Position numbers and translations under genes: made by a program
Origin: JANQSS01 sp965249735
Lineage (GTDB): Bacteria > Bacteroidota > Bacteroidia > Chitinophagales > Saprospiraceae
Direction: 5' to 3'
DNA length: 64,000 bases
Assembly (NCBI GenBank): GCA_965249735.1
Contig: CBDFMS010000025.1
Location: forward strand, 803,071 to 867,070
The notes under the pieces: generated by a model
What the model was told of the DNA's origin: nothing
The model's input: the letters and a program-made list of their open reading frames with translations, nothing else
Databases searched by the model: none
Shown: positions 54,964-62,760 of the stretch, piece after piece
How the letters are laid out: each line of letters starts with the position of its first letter
Position numbering within the stretch: the first letter of the stretch is position 1

Positions 54964-56076
54964 ATGATGAATAAACTGATAGCCTACCTCGTTTTCATTG
55001 CTCTGATGTCCGCAGGATGCAAGGTTCAAAACCAACCTAACAGGACATCTGGCTTACTTCCATTTACAGGCCCGGATACCTTGAAGTATCAGCAGGAGGT
55101 ACATCTTAAAAATCTGAGGCAAATGACCTTTGGAGGAGATAATGCAGAAGCTTATTGGAGCTTCGATAATTCAAAATTGGTTCTTCAGGTGACCAATGAG
55201 GCATGGGGTGTGCCATGTGATCAGATTTTCTTGTATGATCTGACCAAACCGTTGACACCAAAAGGAAAACTACCCATGATAAGCACGGGTAAAGGTCGAA
55301 CGACGTGTTCCTATTTTATGCCTGGTGACAACGAGATAATCTATGCTTCTACACATGCAGCACACGAGGCTTGCCCTGAAAGTCCACATCGCAGTCCAGG
55401 TGGAGAATACGTCTGGCCTATTTATCCGGAGTTTGATATCTACGTAGCCGATTTAAAAGGAAATACCAAAAGACGTCTGACAAATACGCCCGGATATGAT
55501 GCTGAACCGACGATTAGTCCAAATGGGGATCTGATCGTTTTTACGAGCATGCGAAGCGGTGACCTGGAGCTTTATACGATGAAATTGGATGGAAGTGATG
55601 TAAAGCAAATTACGTCTGACCTTGGATATGATGGCGGTGCATTCTTCAGTCCTGATGGAAAAAAGTTGATCTTCAGAGCTTCCCGGCCTCAAACCACGGA
55701 TGAAATTGACCGATACAAGCGCTTAATCGAACAAGGATTGGTACAGCCTACAGAAATGGAATTATTTGTATGCAACGTCGATGGTAGTGATCTGAAGCAA
55801 ATTACAAATCTGGGTCAGGCGAATTGGGCGCCATTTTTTCATCCATCAGGAGAAAAAGTCATCTTTTCATCAAATCACAACAGTGAGCGTGGATTTCCAT
55901 TTAATTTGTTCATGATAAATGTTGATGGAACAGGACTTGAGCAAATTACACACGACGAGACCTTTGATGCATTTCCCATGTTTTCACCTGATGGAAGTAA
56001 ATTGGTTTTTTCTTCGAATCGGTTTAATGGAGGAAACCGAGCAACCAACGTATTTGTGGCCGATTGGATTGAGTAG
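54964..56076 (+). CDS. TolB-like beta-propeller lipoprotein
   Basis: 370 residues from ATG 54964 (ATG 54967 is next); the in-frame part upstream to 54862 has no signal peptide. The lipobox LMSAGC gives a membrane-anchored protein. The body has repeated WD40-like/PD40 blades: SFDNSKLVLQVTNEAW, GYDAEPTISPNGDLIVFTSMR, YDGGAFFSPDGKKLIFRAS and DAFPMFSPDGSKLVFSSNR, linked by DGSD(V/L)KQIT. Such propellers often accompany secreted peptidases, and the M28 gene is the divergent neighbour. The true function, whether scaffold or binding protein, is inferred, not shown. Confidence 0.88.
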   Translation: MMNKLIAYLVFIALMSAGCKVQNQPNRTSGLLPFTGPDTLKYQQEVHLKNLRQMTFGGDNAEAYWSFDNSKLVLQVTNEAWGVPCDQIFLYDLTKPLTPKGKLPMISTGKGRTTCSYFMPGDNEIIYASTHAAHEACPESPHRSPGGEYVWPIYPEFDIYVADLKGNTKRRLTNTPGYDAEPTISPNGDLIVFTSMRSGDLELYTMKLDGSDVKQITSDLGYDGGAFFSPDGKKLIFRASRPQTTDEIDRYKRLIEQGLVQPTEMELFVCNVDGSDLKQITNLGQANWAPFFHPSGEKVIFSSNHNSERGFPFNLFMINVDGTGLEQITHDETFDAFPMFSPDGSKLVFSSNRFNGGNRATNVFVADWIE

Positions 56077-56108
56077 GTATAATTTAATAAAGCGTACAAA
56101 TTAATTGG

Positions 56109-56420
56109 ATGGCCGTTCCTGTTTGGATAAGAAAATTGCAATTGCGATGGGGTGTAACTCCCCGGCAGGTAATTATTATTCTGATCGTTTTTGCACTGAC
56201 AGGAACGACTGTCGTTTTAATTAAAAAACCCATTCTACGCGCAATATTCAATGGAGAAGATCCTGTCTGGGGTTTTTATGTCTTATACTATGTGCTCATT
56301 CTTCCGGTCTATAATATGTTCTTGCTTATCTATGGATTTTTCTTTGGTCAATTCACGTTTTTTTGGGAATTCGAGAAACGATTCTTCCGTCGGGCCTTTA
56401 AAATAAAATCGAAATCCTGA
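56109..56420 (+). CDS. DUF6787-like small membrane protein
   Basis: 103 residues with two hydrophobic helices (VIIILIVFALTGTTVVLI and GFYVLYYVLILPVYNMFLLIYGFFFG) and a basic C-terminus (EFEKRFFRRAFKIKSKS). It resembles the DUF6787 family of Bacteroidota, sometimes misnamed diacylglyceryl transferase, whose role is unknown. It begins 32 bp after the TolB-like stop, so the two are likely co-transcribed. The 3' end overlaps a short antisense frame. Confidence 0.7.
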   Translation: MAVPVWIRKLQLRWGVTPRQVIIILIVFALTGTTVVLIKKPILRAIFNGEDPVWGFYVLYYVLILPVYNMFLLIYGFFFGQFTFFWEFEKRFFRRAFKIKSKS

Positions 56421-56554
56421 AGATTTCCGGGTACGTTTACATCTTGGATTGAATCGGGCGGAAGTCCATCAAATTGCTTCCGTACGACCTTAACCTGTTG
56501 TTCTTTACAAGTTTCCCCAATATCTGGTGCCAAGTATGTACATTTGCCCCGCAT
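56348..56554 (-). pseudogene. Possible MobA-like nucleotidyltransferase C-terminal remnant
   Basis: A 68-codon minus-strand frame overlaps the 3' end of the DUF6787 gene and the gap beyond it. Its middle (QVKVVRKQFDGLPPDSIQDVNVPGNLQDF) resembles the C-terminus of molybdenum-cofactor nucleotidyltransferases (typically ...NTPEDL..F). The rest of such a gene is absent; the plus-strand lipoprotein gene begins where it would extend. The alternative is chance antisense coding. This is a weak call. Confidence 0.25.
56539..56546 (+). promoter_or_regulatory. Candidate -7 box TACATTTG for the RskA-like lipoprotein gene
   Basis: TACATTTG matches TAnnTTTG and ends 26 bp before the start at 56573. No good -33 TTTG is seen at 19-20 bp. 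Confidence 0.4.
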
Positions 56555-56572
56555 TTTACGTTAAGAAGAAGG

Positions 56573-57445
56573 ATGAAAAATTGGATATTTCTACTTGGTT
56601 GCCTTGCATTTATTTTTACAATAATAACTTCTTGTGATGATGATCAGGGAGCTGTTGGTTCGACTACTATGGTACTTCAATTCAATGGTTTGACCGTACC
56701 GGGGGGTGGGTACGTCTATGGCGTGTGGTTGCATGAAAATGAAACCTACGCCGCACTGGGCGAGTTCACCTTTAATTCTGACGGAAATATCACAAATTCC
56801 CTCTATTCGATCAACAAAGAGCGCCTGGCTGCTGCACAAGGCGTCCTGATCACGCTTGAACGTGAAGGTGAAATTGGCTCAGCTCCGTCATCTGCGCGCG
56901 TTCTGTCTGGAGATTTTATCAATAAAGGAGCCCAACTAACTGTCCATCATTCTGAAGCCCTGGGTGAAGATTTTACAACTTCTTCCGCCTCTTATGTTCT
57001 GGCAACTCCCACAGATTTGGATAGTCAGAATGAGTTTTCAGGACTTTGGTATTACGACACGATGAATACCGTGTCTACCTTAGACCTTCCTGCACTTCCG
57101 TCTCAATGGATTTACGAATCCTGGGTGGTGGTGAGCGATTCAATTGTTTCGATGGGTAAATTCTCTGATCCTGCTGTTGCAGATCAAACTGACCAATACG
57201 GTGCCGGTCTCGCACCCGGATATCCTGCTCCGGGAGAAGATTTCTTAATGGGAAAAGATATTTTTCCGGCTGATCTACGAGAAGGGCGCGTTTTCATTTC
57301 TGTCGAACCTGTTCCAGATGATGCTGTCGGTCCTTTTGGTATTCGTCCATTTGTTGATGAGGTGGTCGATACGATTCCAATTGCTCCGGTTCCAATGGAA
57401 TATGTCGAATTGGGACTGCCACGCGGTCTCGCTACACGGGGATAG
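56573..57445 (+). CDS. Lipoprotein with anti-sigma-factor-like (RskA-type) domains
   Basis: 290 residues from ATG 56573; the in-frame extension to 56474 carries no signal. Lipobox IITSC, preceded by a hydrophobic helix. The mature protein has two similar halves: LTVPGGGYVYGVWLHENETYAALGEF and LPSQWIYESWVVVSDSIVSMGKF. Both have the Y.(V/S)W.........G.F pattern seen in RskA/anti-sigma-K C-terminal and related domains. No sigma factor gene is adjacent, so a regulatory role is not supported here. The last 40 residues are proline- and acid-rich (VDEVVDTIPIAPVPMEYVE). Function unknown. Confidence 0.75.
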   Translation: MKNWIFLLGCLAFIFTIITSCDDDQGAVGSTTMVLQFNGLTVPGGGYVYGVWLHENETYAALGEFTFNSDGNITNSLYSINKERLAAAQGVLITLEREGEIGSAPSSARVLSGDFINKGAQLTVHHSEALGEDFTTSSASYVLATPTDLDSQNEFSGLWYYDTMNTVSTLDLPALPSQWIYESWVVVSDSIVSMGKFSDPAVADQTDQYGAGLAPGYPAPGEDFLMGKDIFPADLREGRVFISVEPVPDDAVGPFGIRPFVDEVVDTIPIAPVPMEYVELGLPRGLATRG

Positions 57446-57537
57446 GTTCGGCTCCATGATTTCCAAAAATGTTCTATACCGGTAGCTGATCGGTGGGTGG
57501 ATATTCGTACTTTGTCTGGCTAACAGAAATTAATCGA

Positions 57538-58680
57538 GTGCACAAAGAATCCAAACTTCCAAATACAGGGACGAGCATTTTCGCCGTCATGTCAGCATTG
57601 TCAAATGAAGCCGGGGCAATCAATTTAGCACAAGGGTTTCCTGACTTTTCTCCGTCTACAACATTGATGCGATTGGTAGATGAAGCAATGATTGCCGGAC
57701 ATAATCAATATGCCCCTATGCCTGGAGTTCTTCAGCTTAGAGAAAGATTGGCTGATAAAATTCAATCACTGTATAACGCCAGGTATGACGTAGGCAGTGA
57801 AATTACTATCACTGCAGGTGCCACGCAGGCTCTTTATACAGCCCTCACTGCCTTAGTGCGCCGAGGAGATGAAGTTATTGTCATCGAGCCCGCTTATGAT
57901 TCCTATGTGCCGGCCATTACCTTGAATGGTGGTGTACCTGTTTTTGTGAAATTACGCGCACCTGAATTCACTGTTGATTGGGATGAGATCACATCTAAAA
58001 TTACGGATAAGACAAGCATCTTTTTATTCAATACGCCACATAACCCTTCAGGTTCTGTGTGGGGACGAGAAGATTTGGAACGATTACAGGAACTTGCAGA
58101 ACGACATGACTTAATGGTGATTAGCGACGAGGTTTATGAGCATTTAGTCTTCGATGGAAAAAGCCACGAAAGTGTAGCTAAGTATCCGGAGTTAAAAAAG
58201 AGAACACTGGCTTGCTTTTCGTTTGGAAAAGTATTCCACAATACCGGATGGAAAATGGGGTATTGCGTGGGGCCTGAGGATTTGATGAAAGAATTTAGAA
58301 AAGTGCACCAGTTTTTAGTTTTTTCATGCAACACACCTGTCCAACATGCGCTTGCTAAATTTTTAGAAAATCCGAATGAATATTTATCATTAAACAATTT
58401 TTTTCAAGATAAACGTGATGTCATGTTATCAGAATTGACAGATTCCAGATTTTCACTTTCACCTGCAGCCGGTACTTATTTTCAATTATTAAATTATGAT
58501 GCAATTAGCGATGAAGGTGATATGGACTTTTGTGTACGCTTGACCAAAGAACATGGTGTCGCGGCTATTCCGATATCGGCATTTTATCATGATGGCCATG
58601 ATGATCATTTTATACGGCTTTGCTTTGCCAAATCAAATCGGACAATTCAAGAGGCAGCCAGAAAATTATCTACATTGTAA
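57538..58680 (+). CDS. ybdL: YbdL-type methionine aminotransferase (PLP, class I/II)
   Basis: 380 residues from GTG 57538; a GTG at 57493 would add 15 uninformative residues. The start SKLPNTGTSIFAVMSAL is the usual beginning of YbdL-like proteins. Fold type I features follow: NLAQGFPDF, ITAGATQALYTAL, NTPHNPSGSVWG, VISDEVYEHLVF, and the PLP lysine K231 in CFSFGKVFHNTGWKMGYCVGP. These enzymes transaminate methionine and aromatic amino acids with 2-oxo acids. It lies 14 bp before a YafV-type amidase gene, and the pair fits removal of the 2-oxoglutaramate or 4-methylthio-2-oxobutyrate side products. Confidence 0.9.
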   Translation: MHKESKLPNTGTSIFAVMSALSNEAGAINLAQGFPDFSPSTTLMRLVDEAMIAGHNQYAPMPGVLQLRERLADKIQSLYNARYDVGSEITITAGATQALYTALTALVRRGDEVIVIEPAYDSYVPAITLNGGVPVFVKLRAPEFTVDWDEITSKITDKTSIFLFNTPHNPSGSVWGREDLERLQELAERHDLMVISDEVYEHLVFDGKSHESVAKYPELKKRTLACFSFGKVFHNTGWKMGYCVGPEDLMKEFRKVHQFLVFSCNTPVQHALAKFLENPNEYLSLNNFFQDKRDVMLSELTDSRFSLSPAAGTYFQLLNYDAISDEGDMDFCVRLTKEHGVAAIPISAFYHDGHDDHFIRLCFAKSNRTIQEAARKLSTL

Positions 58681-58694
58681 TAAATCAATAAGAC

Positions 58695-59471
58695 ATGGAT
58701 GTATTAAAGGTCGCTTGCGTCCAAACAACACTTACCTGGGAAGACCCCGAAAGAAACAGGAAACACCTGGCCGGAATAATTAAGTCGATTGACCAAAGTG
58801 TTGATGTTATTGTATTACCCGAAATGTTCACTACCGGGTTTTCGATGGAACCTGCGCCGATCGCCGAATCAATGACGGGTAATACCGTTGATTGGATGCG
58901 GATAATTGCAGAAAAAGCTAATGCTGTCATTGCCGGGAGTGTCATTATTGAAGAAAATGGGAATTATTATAATCGCCTTTTATGGATCACGCCGGTTGGT
59001 CATCTTGAGTACTACGACAAACGACATTTATTTTCGCTGGCGGGTGAAGATGGTGCGTATTCTTCAGGAAATGAAATAAAAATAGTTGAATATAATTCCT
59101 GGAAAATATGCCTCAATATCTGTTATGACCTTCGATTTCCGGTTTGGAGTCGAAATGTTTCCAGTTATGATTGTGCTATTTACGTGGCCAATTGGCCGAC
59201 CCCAAGGATCAAGGCATGGTCTTCATTGCTGATGGCCAGGGCTATTGAAAATCAAAGTTATGTCGTCGGAGTCAACAGACTTGGAAGCGACCGGAACAAC
59301 AATCAATATAATGGCCATTCAGCCATTATTGATATGGAAGGAAATTATCTGGCTGAGGCAAGTGACAGCGAAAAGATTATTTATGCGACATTGAGTAAAA
59401 ACGAGCTTCTGTCGTTTCGATCCAAATTACCTTTTAATAATGATCGAGACGAATTTATACTTAAAACATAG
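58695..59471 (+). CDS. yafV: YafV-type omega-amidase (carbon-nitrogen hydrolase)
   Basis: 258 residues of the nitrilase superfamily with the catalytic triad Glu43 (VIVLPEMF), Lys109 (YYDKRHLF) and Cys143 (CLNICYDLRFPVWSR). YafV homologues hydrolyse 2-oxoglutaramate or 2-oxosuccinamate, the amides made by glutamine and asparagine transaminases. The preceding YbdL-type transaminase, 14 bp upstream, probably forms one transcript with it, a pairing known from other bacteria. Both are expected to be cytoplasmic. Confidence 0.9.
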   Translation: MDVLKVACVQTTLTWEDPERNRKHLAGIIKSIDQSVDVIVLPEMFTTGFSMEPAPIAESMTGNTVDWMRIIAEKANAVIAGSVIIEENGNYYNRLLWITPVGHLEYYDKRHLFSLAGEDGAYSSGNEIKIVEYNSWKICLNICYDLRFPVWSRNVSSYDCAIYVANWPTPRIKAWSSLLMARAIENQSYVVGVNRLGSDRNNNQYNGHSAIIDMEGNYLAEASDSEKIIYATLSKNELLSFRSKLPFNNDRDEFILKT

Positions 59472-60123
59472 CATGAAAAGGAATCAGACAGCGTAATCTC
59501 GGGACTTTCAACAATATAAAATCGCATCAGAAAAAATAGTAATTTCGGCAGACAAAATGCTATGTTGAACATTACCACAATGTCACAAACAACAGACTTC
59601 TCGGCCGAGGAATACATTAATGCAGTTTTTTCAGCTAACACCGGACTGCTTTGATTCCTGTCTCAGTCTCGCTCTGATCAATGTTCTTGATGGTATTTAG
59701 GTAAGTGCCGAGATCCTAAATGGTGTCGTCCATTTTATGACCATCCTGAGGTTTATCACCCATTCTATAATTTGACTTGCGCTTTTCCCAATAAAAACTT
59801 ATATTTGAAACAACACAAATAAGTTCACAGAGGCTTGATATAATTAGCCTCTAGTTGAATTTGAGTTAGCCTATCAATTCGAATTTTACCCGAGGTTTGT
59901 CAACGTGTCTTACGGGTACAATATTTATTTATATAGCGCCTGTGACCTCTGGTGCCACGCAACTCGTTTGGCCGTTAATAACTGATTCGGCATATTCATT
60001 TTCTGCATTTAATTGCAGATTGATTTTATATAGTGTCGAGTTTGGTCTCAGATATTTATTTTTTCAAATAGAAAGTAAAGGTTTACAATAATTCATTTTT
60101 ACCATAACCCTAAATAGATCAGT
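59472..60123. other. 652-bp intergenic region without a confident gene
   Basis: No protein-coding frame here looks real. A 30-codon frame beginning at about 59563 (MLNITTMSQTTDFSAEEYIN) is too short to judge. A candidate promoter reads CTTG, 20 bases, then TATATTTG (59776-59807), and would leave a leader of about 300 nt. A 7-bp hairpin AGAGGCT/AGCCTCT lies at 59829-59852. No tRNA, riboswitch or transposon end was recognised. Confidence 0.5.
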
Positions 60124-60202
60124 ATGAAAATTTTATATTTAATTACAACTTTTATTTTAACTCTGGGATTAAATTTCAGTATGACCGCACAAACAATTTA
60201 TT

Positions 60203-61222
60203 ATGTTGGAGATGGAGGCATGTGGTCTAATTCGGGATATTTATTCCTTCGATTTGGGCACCGGGATCGAAACACGGTTGACTACGAATCCCGCAATTGA
60301 CAATCATCCTGTGGTAGCTCATTTTGATTCGACTCGAGTGTGTTTTAGTTCCAATCGGGATGGATTGGAATTTGAGATTTATGTGGCAGACGTAAGTGAT
60401 ATTGATAGTACAGCCGTTCGATTAACGTTCAATCAAGGCTATCCCGATCGGCATCCACATTGGCATCCCACCGATTCGCTAATCATTTTCACGTCAAAAG
60501 ATCGACCCGTAACGACAACTGTAGTAAATGCATCTGAATGCAGTCAACCCATTATCACACATGTAACTCGATATTTTGAAGGAATGAACTTAATCGATCT
60601 GGAGTTCCCTGCAATCACCATCCCAATTGTTGTTCAAACGGCCTGGGATACTTTTGGCGATCCCACAATTTGGGTTCTCGGTGACAGTGTGTATGTCGGT
60701 CATCCTTCGTTCAATCACGACGGAGATTTACTGGTTTTTACCGCTTCTATCGATGGCGACGGTAAGGTGTGGGAGGTATACACGGCTGGTTTTGATTCGG
60801 CGACGCACACGCTGGTGCCTCATTCTTTGAAACGCATAACTCATGGTCCGGATATCGGGTCCAATCCGATCAAAATGTCAGGAGGAGCAGTGTTTAGTCA
60901 TGACGGTACGGAAATATTGCTAAACTCGACTCGTACGACCGGAGGGAATTCGCAAATATTCTCAGTCCCTGCCAGTTCCGAAGACCTGGTACTAAGCGAC
61001 ATCTATCGACGCACATGGCACAATGGGAATGATTATGTTCCTGAACCCCTTAATGACGATGATATTCTAATTTCAAGCGATCTGGGTCTGACCAAGATCT
61101 GCAACTGCGATTCATTTCCCGGGGCAACACCTGATTTAGATGTCGTTCTTATCGAGAATTGGGGCAACAAGAAGTGTTGTCGGAGTAGACTCAGTACAAG
61201 AAACACTTTTACTTTCAGATGA
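60203..61222 (+). CDS. TolB-like propeller segment (middle frame of the broken gene)
   Basis: This frame carries the repeated propeller blades: DIYSFDLGTGIETRLTTNPAIDNHPVV, PDRHPHWHPTDSLIIFTSKD, GHPSFNHDGDLLVFTASIDGDG and SGGAVFSHDGTEILLNSTRTTGG. It begins in the shifted frame with a meaningless stretch (MLEMEACGLI) and ends with an equally odd tail (NKKCCRSRLSTRNTFTFR), which supports frameshifts at both ends rather than an independent gene. Confidence 0.5.
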   Translation: MLEMEACGLIRDIYSFDLGTGIETRLTTNPAIDNHPVVAHFDSTRVCFSSNRDGLEFEIYVADVSDIDSTAVRLTFNQGYPDRHPHWHPTDSLIIFTSKDRPVTTTVVNASECSQPIITHVTRYFEGMNLIDLEFPAITIPIVVQTAWDTFGDPTIWVLGDSVYVGHPSFNHDGDLLVFTASIDGDGKVWEVYTAGFDSATHTLVPHSLKRITHGPDIGSNPIKMSGGAVFSHDGTEILLNSTRTTGGNSQIFSVPASSEDLVLSDIYRRTWHNGNDYVPEPLNDDDILISSDLGLTKICNCDSFPGATPDLDVVLIENWGNKKCCRSRLSTRNTFTFR

Positions 61223-61889
61223 AGTGAGTTGGTTTTGTGGCCTTAAACCAAATTTATCGACCTGTACTTTTATGCCAAAAATCATGTGTACGGAGGCCAT
61301 ATGGTTAGAAACCAACCCAGTGGAATTATTACCCCAAAATCTGCTTGAAGGCTATGGGCCCCAATATGCCAACAATGCATGGAATTTATACCTTGAGGGC
61401 CAGGGGCATATGTGGAACTTTTTAGGATTTCTAAATCCGGCTGAAGTAAACCAAATCGATAATGAAATGAATCAATTATGGGCTACCTGGCCCGGGTATG
61501 GTGATTCAATTCAATTGCAGAATTGGCTTGACAACACACAACATATTCGAAGAAGAAAACATGTTATGCCTACCCTTATGTTTGAATATGGACTAGGAAA
61601 TGGATGTGACGGATTGGATTGTCCCGATAGTCTTATAGTAAACGGACTAATCGGTAGTGGTCTTTTTGAAGCAGGAATTGTTGTTTCGTCTTCAGGAGTT
61701 ATTGATTCAGCGAACACTACAATTTTCAATGCAGGAGATCACATTTTATTAGATCTTGAATTTGAGGTAAGGTTGGGTGCTGATTTTGAAACGCTAAATC
61801 TGGGTTGTTTTCCATCCGTTTTTTCAAAGAAAAGTAAGGTTACCGGTACACCAAACAAATTCCTATCAAAGTTTCTAGATTTGAAGTGA
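61140..61889 (+). CDS. C-terminal segment with 3-coathanger stack-like domain (third frame of the broken gene)
   Basis: The first residues in this frame (MSFLSRIGATRS) overlap the end of the previous frame and are not meaningful. From SVVGVDSVQETLLL on the sequence reads naturally, with WNFLGFLNPAEVNQIDNEMNQLW and, near the end, VIDSANTTIFNAGDHILLDLEFEVRLGADFE. That pattern is the 3-coathanger stack domain found at the ends of T9SS-exported Bacteroidota proteins. The last 26 residues are atypical. Confidence 0.5.
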   Translation: MSFLSRIGATRSVVGVDSVQETLLLSDEVSWFCGLKPNLSTCTFMPKIMCTEAIWLETNPVELLPQNLLEGYGPQYANNAWNLYLEGQGHMWNFLGFLNPAEVNQIDNEMNQLWATWPGYGDSIQLQNWLDNTQHIRRRKHVMPTLMFEYGLGNGCDGLDCPDSLIVNGLIGSGLFEAGIVVSSSGVIDSANTTIFNAGDHILLDLEFEVRLGADFETLNLGCFPSVFSKKSKVTGTPNKFLSKFLDLK

Positions 61890-62193
61890 TGATTTAGAAG
61901 CATATTTATTTTTGACCACATTGTTGAAAGTGATGCGCCACTTATGTCTCATTTTAGAAGTGTTATAAGATTGTAAAAAAAGATAAAGGAATATTATTTC
62001 TGAAATGCACAAAAAATTGAAATACCTTTGTTTCAGTTATGCGCCTCATTGGCCGGCATCGCGAATTTATTCCCGTCTACATTGATTCAGCCCAATACTG
62101 TCTATATTTGGTACTAAGTTGTAGAAAGCGAGAATGTGCAAAATAAACAAGTTACATGCTAAATAATTTTAGAAATAGATTAAAACAAATATT
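61890..62193. other. 304-bp intergenic region
   Basis: No coding frame is convincing. A -7-like box TACCTTTG lies at 62023-62030, about 164 bp before the cupin gene; the intervening leader shows no recognised riboswitch. Confidence 0.45.
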
Positions 62194-62529
62194 TTGAAAT
62201 CTTCAATTAATTTATCGCAAATCAAAGAAAAAGAAATCCTGCCCGGCTTTCACGGCAAATTTGTTCATGCTGCCAGTATGACTATGGCGTATTGGCGTAT
62301 TGAAGCGGGACACGCATTGCCGGAGCACCAGCACGTGCATGAACAGGTAGTAAATGTCCTTTCAGGAACATTGGAGATTATACTTGATGGCGAGTCTGTT
62401 ATGTTGAACAAAGGAAGCGTCTTAGTGATTCCGCCCAATGTGTCACACAGTGGTCTTTCCATTACCGATTGTGAGATTCTGGATGTATTTCACCCTATTC
62501 GTGAAGATTTAAAAGGAGAGAATCCCTAG
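62194..62529 (+). CDS. Small cupin-domain protein
   Basis: 111 residues from a TTG start at 62194 (KSSINLSQIKEKEILPGFHGKFVHA). A single cupin barrel with metal ligands in HALPEHQHVHEQVVNVLSGTLEI (H45, H47, E50 or H49) and the second motif VIPPNVSHSG (H85). Such small cupins bind a metal and act as dioxygenases, isomerases or sugar-binding sensors; none can be picked here. It is convergent with the outer-membrane receptor gene, with 32 bp between the two stops. Confidence 0.8.
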   Translation: MKSSINLSQIKEKEILPGFHGKFVHAASMTMAYWRIEAGHALPEHQHVHEQVVNVLSGTLEIILDGESVMLNKGSVLVIPPNVSHSGLSITDCEILDVFHPIREDLKGENP

Positions 62530-62561
62530 ACTTCTGACAACTATTGCTGCGATGTTTCCTT

Positions 62562-62760
62562 TTATCGCCTCCTATGAGACCCGGGTCCCGTCCTTTGAAA
62601 CGCATTTTGCTTGAATGATCCAATTTGATAGATGAAATGCAACATGAAATACTGACCGATAGAATTGCTACGAATTTCTTCGATATAGTTGAGGTCAATA
62701 TTCTGTTGGTAGCCTTCATTTTCATCTAAGATGTCAAATGCTGTTACTTTAAGTTCGGCC
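62562..62760 (-). pseudogene. Frameshifted C-terminal tail of the outer-membrane receptor gene
   Basis: In the frame next to the main barrel, the last 66 codons (AELKVTAFDILDENEGYQ through GSHRRR) contain the expected C-terminal motif NYIEEIRSNSIGQYFMLHFIYQ of this receptor family. The full tail belongs to the same gene as 62749-64000 if the single +1 base at 62761-62765 is corrected. Confidence 0.65.

Larger units (their letters stand above)
60124..61889 (+). pseudogene. Frameshifted secreted TolB-like protein with 3-coathanger stack domain
   Basis: Three reading frames together make one sensible protein of about 588 residues. Frame 1 (60124-60300) starts with the signal peptide MKILYLITTFILTLGLNFSMTAQ and continues YYVGDGGMWSNS. 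Frame 2 (60203-61222) continues at DIYSFDLGTGIETRLT with TolB-like blades. Frame 3 (61140-61889) holds the C-terminus with a 3-coathanger-type segment (TIFNAGDHILLDLEFEVRLGADFE). Removing one G from GGG at 60234-60236 and one G from GGGG at 61161-61164 joins the frames. Either the gene is decaying or the consensus has two +1 errors. A natural product would be exported, with unknown function. Confidence 0.6.

Noticed and set aside
59897..60091. 64-residue frame in the intergenic region as a gene
   Set aside because: TTG start, no recognisable motif, and not followed by family-like sequence; most likely chance.
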